A DNA stretch of 64,000 nucleotides from Curtobacterium sp. MCBD17_035 (GCF_003234815.2 NZ_CP126279.1:186001-250000), one strand, 5' to 3'. Shown: positions 8,806 to 17,296, counted from the stretch's first letter. Notes: generated by a model not told the origin, from the letters alone. Made by a program: numbers and translations.

Positions 8806-9321
8806 TCACACTCCGATCATCTGGGGCCGACGCCGGGCTCCGACGATGCGGCCCCGCACGAAGAGCACGACCGTCCGCCCGAGCACCTCACCGACGGCCA
8901 TCAGCAGGAGCGCGTCCACCCACGCCGATTCCTCGATCCGGTGCTCGACGCTGAAGGTGGTGAGGTGCATCTGCCCGGCAGCCGAGTTCGCCCAGAGTTG
9001 GAACGCCAGGCGGAACCCCATGCCGAGCACCCACAGGGCGGCTGCCGCCGGTGTGGCCCGGGCGAACGGGTGACCGTCCTTCCGCCAGACGCGCGTCAGA
9101 GCCGCGGCGCCGATCCCGAGCGTCACACCCACCGCCGGTCCGAGGAGGACGAGGAGGACCCCGTTCGCGGTCGTCGGGAGTGCGTGCCCGTAGTGGAGCA
9201 CGGCCACGGCGACGAGTGCGATCGGCAGGAGGAGCTGCACGATGCCGAGCCGTCGTCCGCGGAGTTGCAGCACCACGAGTCCGAGCAGGGTGCCGTCGAT
9301 GAGCCAGTCAGTGATCGTCAT
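8806..9321 (-). CDS. Membrane protein of unknown function, CcdC/DUF1453-like topology
   Basis: A 171-residue protein with about five predicted membrane helices. I do not recognise a function. It looks like a distant paralogue of the membrane protein at 59620-60120: both share an LLVL-x-AVG core, a TR-x-DG loop and an AALWVL helix. The ATG at 9321 begins MTITDWLIDG; longer in-frame versions would run into the hydrolase gene upstream. A 22-bp palindrome at 9353-9374 lies just upstream. The gene is convergent with the beta-galactosidase gene; the 8621-8805 gap shows no clear terminator. Confidence 0.65.
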   Translation of the reverse strand: MTITDWLIDGTLLGLVVLQLRGRRLGIVQLLLPIALVAVAVLHYGHALPTTANGVLLVLLGPAVGVTLGIGAAALTRVWRKDGHPFARATPAAAALWVLGMGFRLAFQLWANSAAGQMHLTTFSVEHRIEESAWVDALLLMAVGEVLGRTVVLFVRGRIVGARRRPQMIGV

Positions 9322-9352
9322 GCGGCAAGCCTCGCGATCCCCGCGCGGCTGG

Positions 9353-9374
9353 GGCACCACCCCGGGGTGGTGCC
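9353..9374. promoter_or_regulatory. 22-bp perfect palindrome upstream of the membrane-protein gene
   Basis: GGCACCACCCC at 9353-9363 is followed directly by its exact complement at 9364-9374. It lies 32 bp upstream of the start at 9321 and 24 bp past the stop of the hydrolase gene on the same strand. It could be an operator or a compact terminator hairpin. The core CACCCCGGGGTGGTG differs by one base from 59527-59541, upstream of the related membrane gene, which favours the operator reading. Confidence 0.5.
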
Positions 9375-9397
9375 GGGGGTGGTGATGCGGCACGCGA

Positions 9398-10114
9398 TCA
9401 GGCGGGCCCGAACACCTCGGGTAGTGCCCCGACGAACCCGTCGAAGTGGCTGTACCACAGCGCGTGCGCTGCTCCCGGGACGCCGCGGACGGCGACACCG
9501 CTGGCGGTGAGCAGCTCCACGAGCTCGTCGTCGACGACGTCGCTCGGCTCCGCCCGCACGACGATCGACCCGCGCTCGGGCATCAAGGTGCCGCCGGCCG
9601 CAGCCGCGACGGATGCCGCCGTTGCCGGGTCGAACCGTTCCGCAGCGCGCGCCTCGACGACGCAGTCCTCGTCGCCGTAGTACGACCGGGAGGCGCGGAG
9701 CCCCTGGACGGTCCGCTCACGTCGGTCACGTTCGTACTCCAGCTCGACCGTGGCGCGGTCCCAGCCGCCGCGACTGCTGAACGGGGCCTCCACGTACACG
9801 GTCCGGTCGGGGCGGAGCTCCTGCGCAGCGGCAGCCAGGACCAGACCGCCGAAGGAGTGGCCGATCGCGAGCGCCGGAGGACGCTGCGAGGTCGCGCGAA
9901 CGGCGTGCACGACGGCCGCTGCGGCACGCTCGACGGTCAGGTGCGGGTCCCGCTCCGACAGCCCGTGGCCCGGCAGATCGATCGCGAGCACGCGGTACCC
10001 CCGATCGGTGAGCAACGGCACGACACGCCACCAGCTCTCAGAGGAGCCCATCATCCCGTGCAGCAACACGGCGGTGTCCGGTCCGCTGCCGCGCTCGTCG
10101 ACGTGGAGGCGCAT
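9398..10114 (-). CDS. Alpha/beta-fold hydrolase
   Basis: A 238-residue alpha/beta hydrolase. The oxyanion-hole region is VLLHGMMGSS near residue 20. The nucleophile elbow is GHSFGG, and the C-terminal catalytic His is in GAAHALWYSHFDG. The substrate cannot be told from sequence. The ATG at 10114 is the first plausible start (MRLHVDERGSG); a longer reading frame extends upstream but is repetitive and biased, so I reject it. No clear Shine-Dalgarno is visible. Two copies of a TTCGACAGCGG repeat and a G-rich tract lie upstream. Confidence 0.8.
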   Translation of the reverse strand: MRLHVDERGSGPDTAVLLHGMMGSSESWWRVVPLLTDRGYRVLAIDLPGHGLSERDPHLTVERAAAAVVHAVRATSQRPPALAIGHSFGGLVLAAAAQELRPDRTVYVEAPFSSRGGWDRATVELEYERDRRERTVQGLRASRSYYGDEDCVVEARAAERFDPATAASVAAAAGGTLMPERGSIVVRAEPSDVVDDELVELLTASGVAVRGVPGAAHALWYSHFDGFVGALPEVFGPA

Positions 10115-10186
10115 CCGGTCATACAACCACGGCCACGGGACGGACCGGCTCGTCCGTGGCTCCCGCCTCCTTCCGACTGCACGTGC

Positions 10187-10380
10187 GTTGTTCGACAGCG
10201 GGGGAGTCGTCGCCTGCTCGGACACCCGACGCGCGGCGCGAGAAGCGTCATCGCCGGTGTCGTTCGACAGCGGTGCCGTCGGAAGCAGGCGGAGGGGGCC
10301 GAGGGGGAGGGGGACGAAGAGGCGGTGGCAGGCGGAGGGGGCGGTGGCCGGCGGCGGGGACGGGGCGGGAGCCGGACCGG
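10187..10380. repeat. Intergenic repeats and G-rich tract upstream of the hydrolase gene
   Basis: This gap holds two near-identical segments: GTTGTTCGACAGCGG at 10187-10201 and GTCGTTCGACAGCGG at 10260-10274, about 72 bp apart. The second is part of a 36-bp stretch that resembles 1934-1969. From about 10294 to 10380 the plus strand has repeated runs of three to five G. No protein-coding signal is convincing here. Confidence 0.5.
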
Positions 10381-11970
10381 TCAGAACCGCGTGGTGCCCC
10401 GCAGCCGCCGCGGCCGCCCGTCCGGGTCCACCGCCAGCCGCGCGACCGCTCCGGCCCAGAGCCGCTGGACCGCCGAGATCGACTCGGGCGTGTGCTGCCG
10501 GACGTGCCCGACCGGCCGCGGTCCGGGCTCGCCGTCCTCGTGCCAGTGGTCGAGGGCACGAGCGGCGGCGGTCCACAGCGCGAGTCCGCCGGTCAGGTCC
10601 TGGAGCCGGGGGTCGTCGGGCGTCGTCCCGAGGTGCTCCGCCCACAGCTGGAGGCGCAGGTCACGCGGCAAGGAGGAGTCCGGGCCGTCGTCTGGCCGCG
10701 CCGCTCCGTCGACCACGGCGCAGGTGAGCTCGCTGTCACTGGTCCAGGATCGGCGGTTGAAGTTGTCCGACCCGCACGTCATCCAGGTGTCGTCGACGAT
10801 GCAGATCTTGGCGTGGATGTAGATCGGCGTGCCCGCGGTGTTCTCGAGGTCGAACACCCCCACCCGGTCCGGGGCGGTGCGCTGCAGGGCCCGCACAGCT
10901 CGGAGCTGCCCGATGCGGCTCGGTGGTCCGGCGAGGGGACCGTCGGAGTCGGGGTAGCGCGGCACGACGACGATGACGTGCAGGTCCGGGTTCCGCTCGA
11001 GCGCGTCCGCGATGCCGGTGGCGACCTCGGTGGACCACAGGTACTGGTCCTCGATGTAGATGAGTCGCCGCGCCCGCTCGAACGCCTTCGTGTACGCCCG
11101 GGCGACGCTCCGCTCGCCGGCGGGGGCGAACGGGAACGCCGGGCGCTTCACTCCGTAGGTGCGGAGGAGCTGGACCGCGTGCGTGCCGGCGGGCGGCGGC
11201 GGGGGTGCGGTCTCCGGCAGCGGCTCGGGGTGCCGCGGCATCCGTGCGAGGCGCTGCAGGAGCATCCGGTAGGGGTCCCGGTGGTCGAGCGGGTGCGGAT
11301 CGTCCCACCGCTCGGCGAACACGGCGAGGACGTCGGCCACGACCGGTCCGTGGAGTTCGAGGGCGGCGTCGTGCCACGGCGGTCGGTCGCCGTAGCGGGG
11401 GTCCATCGAGAGCGCCTGCGGGTCACCGGCGTGGTCGGCGTCGTCCCGCCGGCTGTGGCAGAGGTCGATCCCGCCGACGAACGCGACGTCGCGGGCCGGG
11501 TCGTCGCGGTGCCGGATGACGAAGAACTTCTGGTGGTGCGAGCCGAACACCCGCACGCGCTGGTCGAGGAGCACCTCGCCGCCGGCGTCGTTGACCTCGC
11601 GCCCCAGCAGCTCGTTCGACCTGCCGCTGATCGGCGAGGAGATCCGTTCGCCGTGCGATCGCCAGACCAGGCCGCGGACCTCGACACCGCCTCGGGCCAG
11701 GTCCGCGAGGAGTTCCCCGATCGTCGGCCCGTCGGGGAGCAGGCGCTCGTCCGCGTCGCCGCGCCAGTCCGTGAACCAGACCCGGTCGCCGGGCTCCAGC
11801 GCGGTGAGTTCCTCGTGCAGCCGGGCGAAGTACGGCGCGCCGTGCACGATCGGCACGACGAGGTTGCCCTCCGACCACGCCGGTTCGCCGTCGCGGTCGG
11901 CATGCACCGCGGTGGCCGTGTTGCCCCGCTCGCCGGCGCGCAGGAACCAGTGGCGGGCGTCCTCGTACAC
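10381..11970 (-). CDS. Phospholipase D-like protein (PLDc/HKD superfamily)
   Basis: A 529-residue protein with two PLD-type half-domains. The second has a canonical HxKxxxxD motif, HAKICIVDD, followed by GSDNFNRRSW. The first has HHQKFFVIRH (His146, Lys148) with GGIDLCHSRRDD downstream, and lacks the Asp at the usual spacing. Such enzymes hydrolyse or transfer phosphatidyl groups through a His intermediate. No signal peptide or membrane segment is visible. The GTG at 11970 is supported by a minus-strand -10 TAGTGT seven bases upstream (leaderless); longer in-frame versions would overlap the alpha-galactosidase start. The substrate is unknown. Confidence 0.8.
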   Translation of the reverse strand: MYEDARHWFLRAGERGNTATAVHADRDGEPAWSEGNLVVPIVHGAPYFARLHEELTALEPGDRVWFTDWRGDADERLLPDGPTIGELLADLARGGVEVRGLVWRSHGERISSPISGRSNELLGREVNDAGGEVLLDQRVRVFGSHHQKFFVIRHRDDPARDVAFVGGIDLCHSRRDDADHAGDPQALSMDPRYGDRPPWHDAALELHGPVVADVLAVFAERWDDPHPLDHRDPYRMLLQRLARMPRHPEPLPETAPPPPPAGTHAVQLLRTYGVKRPAFPFAPAGERSVARAYTKAFERARRLIYIEDQYLWSTEVATGIADALERNPDLHVIVVVPRYPDSDGPLAGPPSRIGQLRAVRALQRTAPDRVGVFDLENTAGTPIYIHAKICIVDDTWMTCGSDNFNRRSWTSDSELTCAVVDGAARPDDGPDSSLPRDLRLQLWAEHLGTTPDDPRLQDLTGGLALWTAAARALDHWHEDGEPGPRPVGHVRQHTPESISAVQRLWAGAVARLAVDPDGRPRRLRGTTRF

Positions 11971-11977
11971 GGTGGGA

Positions 11978-12075
11978 ACACTACGGGAGGCGCTCCCGGG
12001 CGTCCCGTGCGTGCGGGGCGCGAGGGCGTACCGCCGCGGGTCGTGTTGTGTGCGCACGGCCGGAGCCGGGATGCT
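11978..12075. promoter_or_regulatory. Divergent promoters for the PLD-like and alpha-galactosidase genes
   Basis: On the minus strand, TAGTGT (11978-11983) lies 7 bases before the GTG of the PLD-like gene. On the plus strand, -35 TTGTGT (12046-12051) and -10 GATGCT (12070-12075), 18 bp apart, would drive the alpha-galactosidase gene. Only an 8-bp palindrome, GTGCGCAC, is visible between these plus-strand elements; no long operator was found. Confidence 0.5.
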
Positions 12076-12101
12076 GGCAGGGCGACGAGTCAGGAGTCCC
12101 G

Positions 12102-14465
12102 ATGACGCACCTCCCGGTCCCCGATCAGGCCACCGCATCCTCCGTGCCGGACGCGGTGGTCCACCTGAGCAGCGGCGGGGTGAGCCTCGTGCTCGACGCG
12201 TCGTCCGGCCTCCTGCCCGCGGTCGTCCACTGGGGAGCCGCGCTCGGGTCGCTGACCGCGGACGACGTCGCGGCGCTGTCCGAGGCGGACGTCCCGCCGG
12301 TCGGCGGGAACGCCGTCGACGAGCCGGTGCGCGTCGCCGTGCTGCCCGAGGGGTGGACGGGATGGACCGGGAGACCCGGGATCAGCGGCCATCGGAGCGG
12401 CCGGGACTGGTCGCCGCGGTTCCGCACGACGGCGGTCCGCCTGGAGGCCCGGGGGCACGAGGGCGCGCTGGCCGACTTCCGGGAGGTCGGGGCCGGCACC
12501 GTCACCGTGACCGCGGCGGACGAGGTGGCCGGGCTCGGGCTCGTGGTCGTCGTCGAACTGCTCGAGAGCGGCCTCGTGCGGCTGCGAGCCGAGGTCGAGA
12601 ACACGGGTGCGGAGGAGTACGCACTCGACGACGTCACGCTCGCGCTGCCCGTGCCGTCGCGAGCGCGCGAGGTCCTCGACTTCGGCGGACGGTGGGGCGC
12701 GGAGCGGACACCGCAGCGGACCGAACTCGTGACGGGCATCCACGAGCGGCAGGGCCGCAAGGGCCGAACCGCTGCCGACGCGGCGACGGTGTTGAGCGTC
12801 GGGACGCCCGGGTTCGGGTTCGCCGGCGGTGAGGTCTGGGGCGTGCACACCGCGTGGAGCGGGAACCACCGGCACGCGGCGGAGCGCGTGTTCAGCGGCG
12901 AGCAGGTGCTCGGCGGTGGGGAGCTCCTGCTGCCGGGCGAGGTCCGGCTCGGCCCCGGCGCGTCCTACCGCACGCCGTGGGTGTTCGGCGCCTACGGGGT
13001 CGGTCTCGACGACCAGGCGCGGCGGTTCCACCGGTTCCTGCGCTCGCGCCCCCGACACCCGCGGCGGGACCGCCCGGTGACGATCAACGTGTGGGAGGCC
13101 GTGTACTTCGACCACGACCTGGGACGGCTGACGGACCTGGCGGAGCGTGCTGCCGGGCTCGGGGTGGAGCGGTACGTGCTCGACGACGGGTGGTTCCGGG
13201 GCCGCCGGGACGACACCCGCGGTCTGGGCGACTGGGTGGTCGACGAGGACGTCTGGCCGGACGGGCTGCACCCGCTCGTGGACCGCGTGCGGGAGCTCGG
13301 CATGGAGTTCGGCCTGTGGTTCGAGCCCGAGATGGTGAACGAGGACAGCGACGTGGCCCGCGCGCATCCGGAGTGGCTCATGCAGACGGGGGCGCGCCTC
13401 CCGGTCCGGTCACGGAACCAGCAGGTGCTCGACCTGGCGATCCCGGAGGCGTACGAGCACGTGCTGGGGCAGATGACGGCCGTGCTCGAGGAGTACGCGA
13501 TCGCGTACGTCAAGTGGGACCACAACCGGGACCTCGTCGACGGGGGGCGGTGGCCGGGCGGTGAACCGGCGGTGCACGAGCAGACCCGGGCGGCGTACCG
13601 GCTCATGGCCACGCTGAAGGAGCGGTTCCCGGGACTCGAGATCGAGTCGTGCTCGTCCGGGGGCGGGCGGGTCGACCTCGGCGTCATCGAACACACGGAC
13701 CGGGTCTGGGTCTCCGACTGCATCGACCCGCTCGAGCGCCAGCGGATGAACCGGTGGACGATGCAGCTCCTGCCGCCGGAACTGCTCGGGTCGCACGTGG
13801 CCTCGGGCGTGAACCACACGACGGGGCGGTGGCACGAGCTGTCGTTCCGTGCCGGGACCGCCCTGTTCGGCCACTTCGGGATCGAGTGGGACCTGGCGCG
13901 GGCGACGGAGCTCGAGCTCCGGGACCTCGGCGCGTGGATCGACCTGTACAAGCGGTACCGGGACCTCATGCACCGTGGGGAGCTCGTGCGGGTCGACCAG
14001 GTGGACCCGACGCTCAACGTGTACGGCGTGGTGGACCCCGCGCGGCGGGAGGCCCTGTTCTTCCTCGCCACGATCGGGCGGTCGGACGTCTCACCGCGGG
14101 GTCGCCTGACGTTGCCCGGCCTCGACCCGGCGACGCGCTACCGGGTCACTCCCGTGCTCGTCGGCGACCCCGAGGCGGGGGTGCAGCCCGCATCGTGGTG
14201 GGGGCCGGTCGTCACTGCTGCCGTTCCCGCCACGGCATCCGCATCGAACCGCGTCCTTCCTGACGAACCCCGCGATGACGCGTTTCGAACGGACGGAGGC
14301 GGTGCAACGCCCACGGGTGCCACGGGGACCAGCGTCGGCGACGGGACGGTCCGTCGGTTCCGCGGGACGGTCCTCCCGGGCAGCGCGCTCGCGTCGGCGG
14401 GGCTGCAAGCGCCCCTGATGTACCCGGAGCGCGTGGTGCTGCTGCACGTGACGGCCGAGGACTGA
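12102..14465 (+). CDS. Alpha-galactosidase, glycoside hydrolase family 36
   Basis: A 787-residue GH36 enzyme that removes terminal alpha-galactose, as from raffinose-family sugars or galactomannan. An N-terminal beta-sandwich (to about residue 320) precedes the catalytic barrel, which carries YVLDDGWFRGRRDD, YVKWDHNRDL (nucleophile Asp473), SCSSGGGRVDLG and VWVSDCIDPLERQRM (acid/base Asp539). The C-terminal domain contains a low-complexity insertion around residues 710-760. There is no signal peptide, so it is probably cytoplasmic. The ATG at 12102 follows CAGGAG. It is transcribed alone but lies between the galactoside importer operon and the arabinose genes. Confidence 0.9.
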   Translation: MTHLPVPDQATASSVPDAVVHLSSGGVSLVLDASSGLLPAVVHWGAALGSLTADDVAALSEADVPPVGGNAVDEPVRVAVLPEGWTGWTGRPGISGHRSGRDWSPRFRTTAVRLEARGHEGALADFREVGAGTVTVTAADEVAGLGLVVVVELLESGLVRLRAEVENTGAEEYALDDVTLALPVPSRAREVLDFGGRWGAERTPQRTELVTGIHERQGRKGRTAADAATVLSVGTPGFGFAGGEVWGVHTAWSGNHRHAAERVFSGEQVLGGGELLLPGEVRLGPGASYRTPWVFGAYGVGLDDQARRFHRFLRSRPRHPRRDRPVTINVWEAVYFDHDLGRLTDLAERAAGLGVERYVLDDGWFRGRRDDTRGLGDWVVDEDVWPDGLHPLVDRVRELGMEFGLWFEPEMVNEDSDVARAHPEWLMQTGARLPVRSRNQQVLDLAIPEAYEHVLGQMTAVLEEYAIAYVKWDHNRDLVDGGRWPGGEPAVHEQTRAAYRLMATLKERFPGLEIESCSSGGGRVDLGVIEHTDRVWVSDCIDPLERQRMNRWTMQLLPPELLGSHVASGVNHTTGRWHELSFRAGTALFGHFGIEWDLARATELELRDLGAWIDLYKRYRDLMHRGELVRVDQVDPTLNVYGVVDPARREALFFLATIGRSDVSPRGRLTLPGLDPATRYRVTPVLVGDPEAGVQPASWWGPVVTAAVPATASASNRVLPDEPRDDAFRTDGGGATPTGATGTSVGDGTVRRFRGTVLPGSALASAGLQAPLMYPERVVLLHVTAED

Positions 14466-14536
14466 CCGCCCCGGGTCACCGGACGCGGCGCTGCCCAGCG
14501 GACGCGACGGCATCCCGCGGCACGGCGGGGATCGCG

Positions 14537-14586
14537 TTGTGTCCCTCGGGCTTCCGCCGTACACTCGGAGCCACTACAACGTTGTA
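14537..14586 (+). promoter_or_regulatory. Promoter and palindromic operator of the arabinofuranosidase gene
   Basis: A -35 TTGTGT (14537-14542) and -10 TACACT (14560-14565) are 17 bp apart. The perfect palindrome TACAACGTTGTA at 14575-14586 lies at the expected transcription start. Its AACGTT centre is typical of LacI-family operators and differs from the GAGCGCTC centre upstream of araB, so a different repressor may act here. Confidence 0.7.
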
Positions 14587-14609
14587 ACCGCGAACGAAGG
14601 AACACCGCA

Positions 14610-16121
14610 ATGCCGCGCGTCCACCTCTCCCTCGACCCTGCGTTCACCATCGGCCCGGTCCGGCGCCGTCTGTTCGGCGGGTTCGTCGAGCACCTCGGCC
14701 GCCACGTCTACGACGGCATCCACGAGCCGAACCACCCCACCGCCGACGAGCAGGGCTTCCGGCAGGACGTCATCGAGCTCGTCAAGGAGCTCGGGGTCAC
14801 GACGATCCGGTACCCCGGCGGCAACTTCGTGTCGGGCTACAACTGGGAGGACGGTGTCGGGCCGGTCGACCAGCGTCCCCGCCGCCTCGACCTCGCGTGG
14901 CACGCCACCGAGACGAACCAGGTCGGGCTGCACGAGTTCTCGCACTGGCTCGACCAGGTCGGCAGCGACCTCATGCTCGCGGTGAACCTCGGCACGCGCG
15001 GCACGAAGGAGGCCATCGAGCTCCTCGAGTACACGAACGTCCCCGGTGGCACCACGCGCTCCGAGGAGCGCAAGGCGAACGGGCGGGAACGGCCCTTCGA
15101 CGTCCGCATGTGGTGCCTCGGCAACGAGATGGACGGCCCGTGGCAGCTCGGCCACCGCAACGCCGTCGACTACGGCAAGCTCGCTTCGCGCACCGCCAAG
15201 GCGATGCGCCAGATCGACCCCGACATCGACCTCGTCGCGTGCGGGTCCTCGGGCCGTGGCATGCCCACGTTCGGCGCCTGGGAGCGCGAGGTCCTCGAGC
15301 AGACGTACGACGACGTCGACTACATCTCCTGCCACGCCTACTACGAGGAGAAGGACGGCGACCTCGTCAGCTTCCTCTCGTCCGGTATCGACATGGACCA
15401 GTTCATCCGCTCGGTCGTCGAGACCGCGGACCACGTCAAGGCCGCCCGGAAGTCGGACAAGACGATCGAGATCTCGTTCGACGAGTGGAACGTCTGGTAC
15501 ATCACCGACTGGGAGGCGCAGCAGAAGACGTACACGATCGACGAGTGGCCGATCGCCCCGCGGCAGCTCGAGGACATCTACTCGGTCGCCGACGCGGTCG
15601 CCTTCGGCGGGCTCATGATCACGCTGCTCAACCACGCCGACCGGGTCGCCTCGGCCAGCCTCGCGCAGCTCGTCAACGTCATCGCCCCGATCATGACCGA
15701 GCCGAACGGCCCGGCCTGGCGGCAGACGACGTTCTTCCCGTTCTCGCTCACGTCGCAGCTCGCCCAGGGCCAGGCGCTCAAGGTCGCGATCGACGGCGAC
15801 ACGATCGACACCCCGGTCTACGGTGCCGTCCCCGTGGTGGACGCCGCTGCGACGACCGACGGTGAGCGCACGTCGGTGTTCCTCATCAACCGGAGCACCG
15901 ACGCGGCGACGACCGTCACGCTCGACCTCGGCCGGCTCGGCACGAGTGCGACCGGCTCGGTCAGCGCCCAGGGCATCTGGGACGACGACGTCTACGCCAA
16001 GAACACGCTCGAGGACACCGAGCGCGTCGGCCTCCGGACGAACGACACCGCGACGTTCGAGGACGGCACGCTCACGATCGAGCTGCCGGCGACGTCGTGG
16101 ACGGCGGTGACCATCGGCTGA
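14610..16121 (+). CDS. abfA: Alpha-L-arabinofuranosidase, glycoside hydrolase family 51
   Basis: A 503-residue GH51 enzyme that frees L-arabinose from arabinan, arabinogalactan or arabinoxylan oligomers. The acid/base is in WCLGNEMDGPWQ (Glu173) and the nucleophile in SFDEWNVWY (Glu292), almost the positions in Geobacillus AbfA (175 and 294). The N-terminal strand motif is YPGGNFVSGYNWEDGVGP. The barrel is followed by a C-terminal jelly roll from about residue 390. It lacks a signal peptide, implying action on imported oligosaccharides. The ATG at 14610 follows GAAGGA. Its product feeds the araBDA operon downstream. A hairpin follows the stop. Confidence 0.93.
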   Translation: MPRVHLSLDPAFTIGPVRRRLFGGFVEHLGRHVYDGIHEPNHPTADEQGFRQDVIELVKELGVTTIRYPGGNFVSGYNWEDGVGPVDQRPRRLDLAWHATETNQVGLHEFSHWLDQVGSDLMLAVNLGTRGTKEAIELLEYTNVPGGTTRSEERKANGRERPFDVRMWCLGNEMDGPWQLGHRNAVDYGKLASRTAKAMRQIDPDIDLVACGSSGRGMPTFGAWEREVLEQTYDDVDYISCHAYYEEKDGDLVSFLSSGIDMDQFIRSVVETADHVKAARKSDKTIEISFDEWNVWYITDWEAQQKTYTIDEWPIAPRQLEDIYSVADAVAFGGLMITLLNHADRVASASLAQLVNVIAPIMTEPNGPAWRQTTFFPFSLTSQLAQGQALKVAIDGDTIDTPVYGAVPVVDAAATTDGERTSVFLINRSTDAATTVTLDLGRLGTSATGSVSAQGIWDDDVYAKNTLEDTERVGLRTNDTATFEDGTLTIELPATSWTAVTIG

Positions 16122-16133
16122 GCCGAGCTGGCG

Positions 16134-16156
16134 GGGTGCGGGTCCGTCCCGCACCC
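16134..16156 (+). terminator. Hairpin terminator after the arabinofuranosidase gene
   Basis: Arms GGGTGCGGG (16134-16142) and CCCGCACCC (16148-16156) enclose a 5-nt loop, with a further CTGG/CCAG pairing outside. It separates the abfA transcript from the LacI gene, which has its own promoter. Confidence 0.7.
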
Positions 16157-16200
16157 GGCCAGGGGCTCGGTCGCCGATGCCGGAACGGTACGGTGCAGAC

Positions 16201-17214
16201 GTGACAGCAACCCCGGAGCGGAGCGTGACGCGCTCGCCGACGATCTTCGACGTCGCCGAGCGCGCCGGGGTCTCCCACCAGACGGTGTCCCGCGTCATCA
16301 ACGGCGACGCGACGGTGCGGGCGCCGTTGCGCGAGCGCGTGACCGCGGCGATCGCCGAGCTCGGGTACCGACCCCGTGCCGCCGCCCGGGCCCTCGCGAG
16401 CCGGACGAGCCGCGCCCTCGGTGTCGTGTCCACGGGCGGGGCCCTGCACGGTCCCACGAGCACCGCGCTCGCGTTCAACCAGGCGGCCCGTCGTGCCGGG
16501 TACCACGTGCTCACCGCGACGCTCGACCGGGCGGAACCGGAGTCGATGCGCGACGCCGTCGAGACCCTCCTGGCGCAGGACGTCGCCGCGATCGTCCTCG
16601 TCGCCGCGGACTCCACCGCGACCGACGCCCTCGCCGCGCTCCCGGTGGCTCCGCCGGTCCCCGTCGTCATCGCGAACGGTCGCGCCGGCCAGGTCGCGGG
16701 GTGGACCGCGGTCGCGATCGACCAGGCTGCCGGCGCGGAACTCGCCGTGCGGCACCTGCTCGACCGGGGGCGGCGCCGGATCGCGCACCTCACCGGCCCG
16801 GAGGTCTCGCAGGAGGCCGTGGTCCGCCGCGACACGTACGAGCGACTCGTCCGCGAGGCCGGGTTCGAACCGCTCGTGCTGGCGGGTGACTGGACGCCCG
16901 AGAGCGGGTACGACGCCGGGCTCGCGCTCGACCGGGACACGGTCGACGCCGTGTTCTGCGGGAACGACCAGATGGCGCTCGGCGTGCTCCACGCGTTCGC
17001 CGACCGGGGTGTCCGCGTGCCCGAGGACGTCGCCCTCGTCGGCTTCGACGACATCCCCGAGGCGGCGCACTTCACCCCGCCGCTCACCACCGTGCGGCAG
17101 GACTTCGCATCGCTCGGCGAACGCGTGCTCGAGGCCGTCCTCGTCGTGCTCACCGGTGGTGCCGTGACCGACCGGACGGTCGAGCCGGAGCTCGTCGTGC
17201 GCACGTCGACGTAG
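16201..17214 (+). CDS. LacI-family transcriptional regulator, probable arabinose-operon repressor
   Basis: A LacI/GalR regulator of 337 residues from the GTG at 16201. The helix-turn-helix reads SPTIFDVAERAGVSHQTVSR, with the hinge segment LGYRPRAAARAL; its recognition helix keeps the Gln and Arg found at the equivalent positions of E. coli LacI. The sugar-binding domain contains VFCGNDQMALGVLHA and VGFDDIPEAAHFTPPLTTV. TACGGT at 16189-16194, six bases before the GTG, fits a leaderless start; an ATG at 16177 would add eight residues. The gene lies between abfA and araB, and the lac-like operator of araB is 61 bp past its stop. Control of araBDA is likely, and possibly of the oxidase at 540. 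Confidence 0.87.
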   Translation: MTATPERSVTRSPTIFDVAERAGVSHQTVSRVINGDATVRAPLRERVTAAIAELGYRPRAAARALASRTSRALGVVSTGGALHGPTSTALAFNQAARRAGYHVLTATLDRAEPESMRDAVETLLAQDVAAIVLVAADSTATDALAALPVAPPVPVVIANGRAGQVAGWTAVAIDQAAGAELAVRHLLDRGRRRIAHLTGPEVSQEAVVRRDTYERLVREAGFEPLVLAGDWTPESGYDAGLALDRDTVDAVFCGNDQMALGVLHAFADRGVRVPEDVALVGFDDIPEAAHFTPPLTTVRQDFASLGERVLEAVLVVLTGGAVTDRTVEPELVVRTST

Positions 17215-17266
17215 CCCGCACCCCCGGTCCTGACCGGCCCACCCACCCGATCCGTGCCTCCCGGCC

Positions 17267-17296
17267 TTGCCGAAGTGAGCGCTCACATGGCACGAT
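17267..17296 (+). promoter_or_regulatory. araBDA promoter with a lac-type operator between -35 and -10
   Basis: A -35 TTGCCG (17267-17272) and a -10 candidate CACGAT (17291-17296) are 18 bp apart. The perfect palindrome GTGAGCGCTCAC occupies 17275-17286 between them, where a bound repressor would exclude RNA polymerase. The same 12 bp is the core of the operator at 494-515. Confidence 0.68.

Noticed and set aside
10115..10645. N-terminal extension of the alpha/beta hydrolase by about 177 residues
   Set aside because: The extension is Ala/Pro/Arg-rich, covers repeats and a G-rich tract, and overlaps the end of the PLD-like gene.
14574..17246. Very long open frame on the minus strand opposite abfA and the LacI gene
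   Set aside because: Its translation is rich in Arg, Ser and Thr with no domain, and it mirrors the high-GC third-position bias of the real plus-strand genes.
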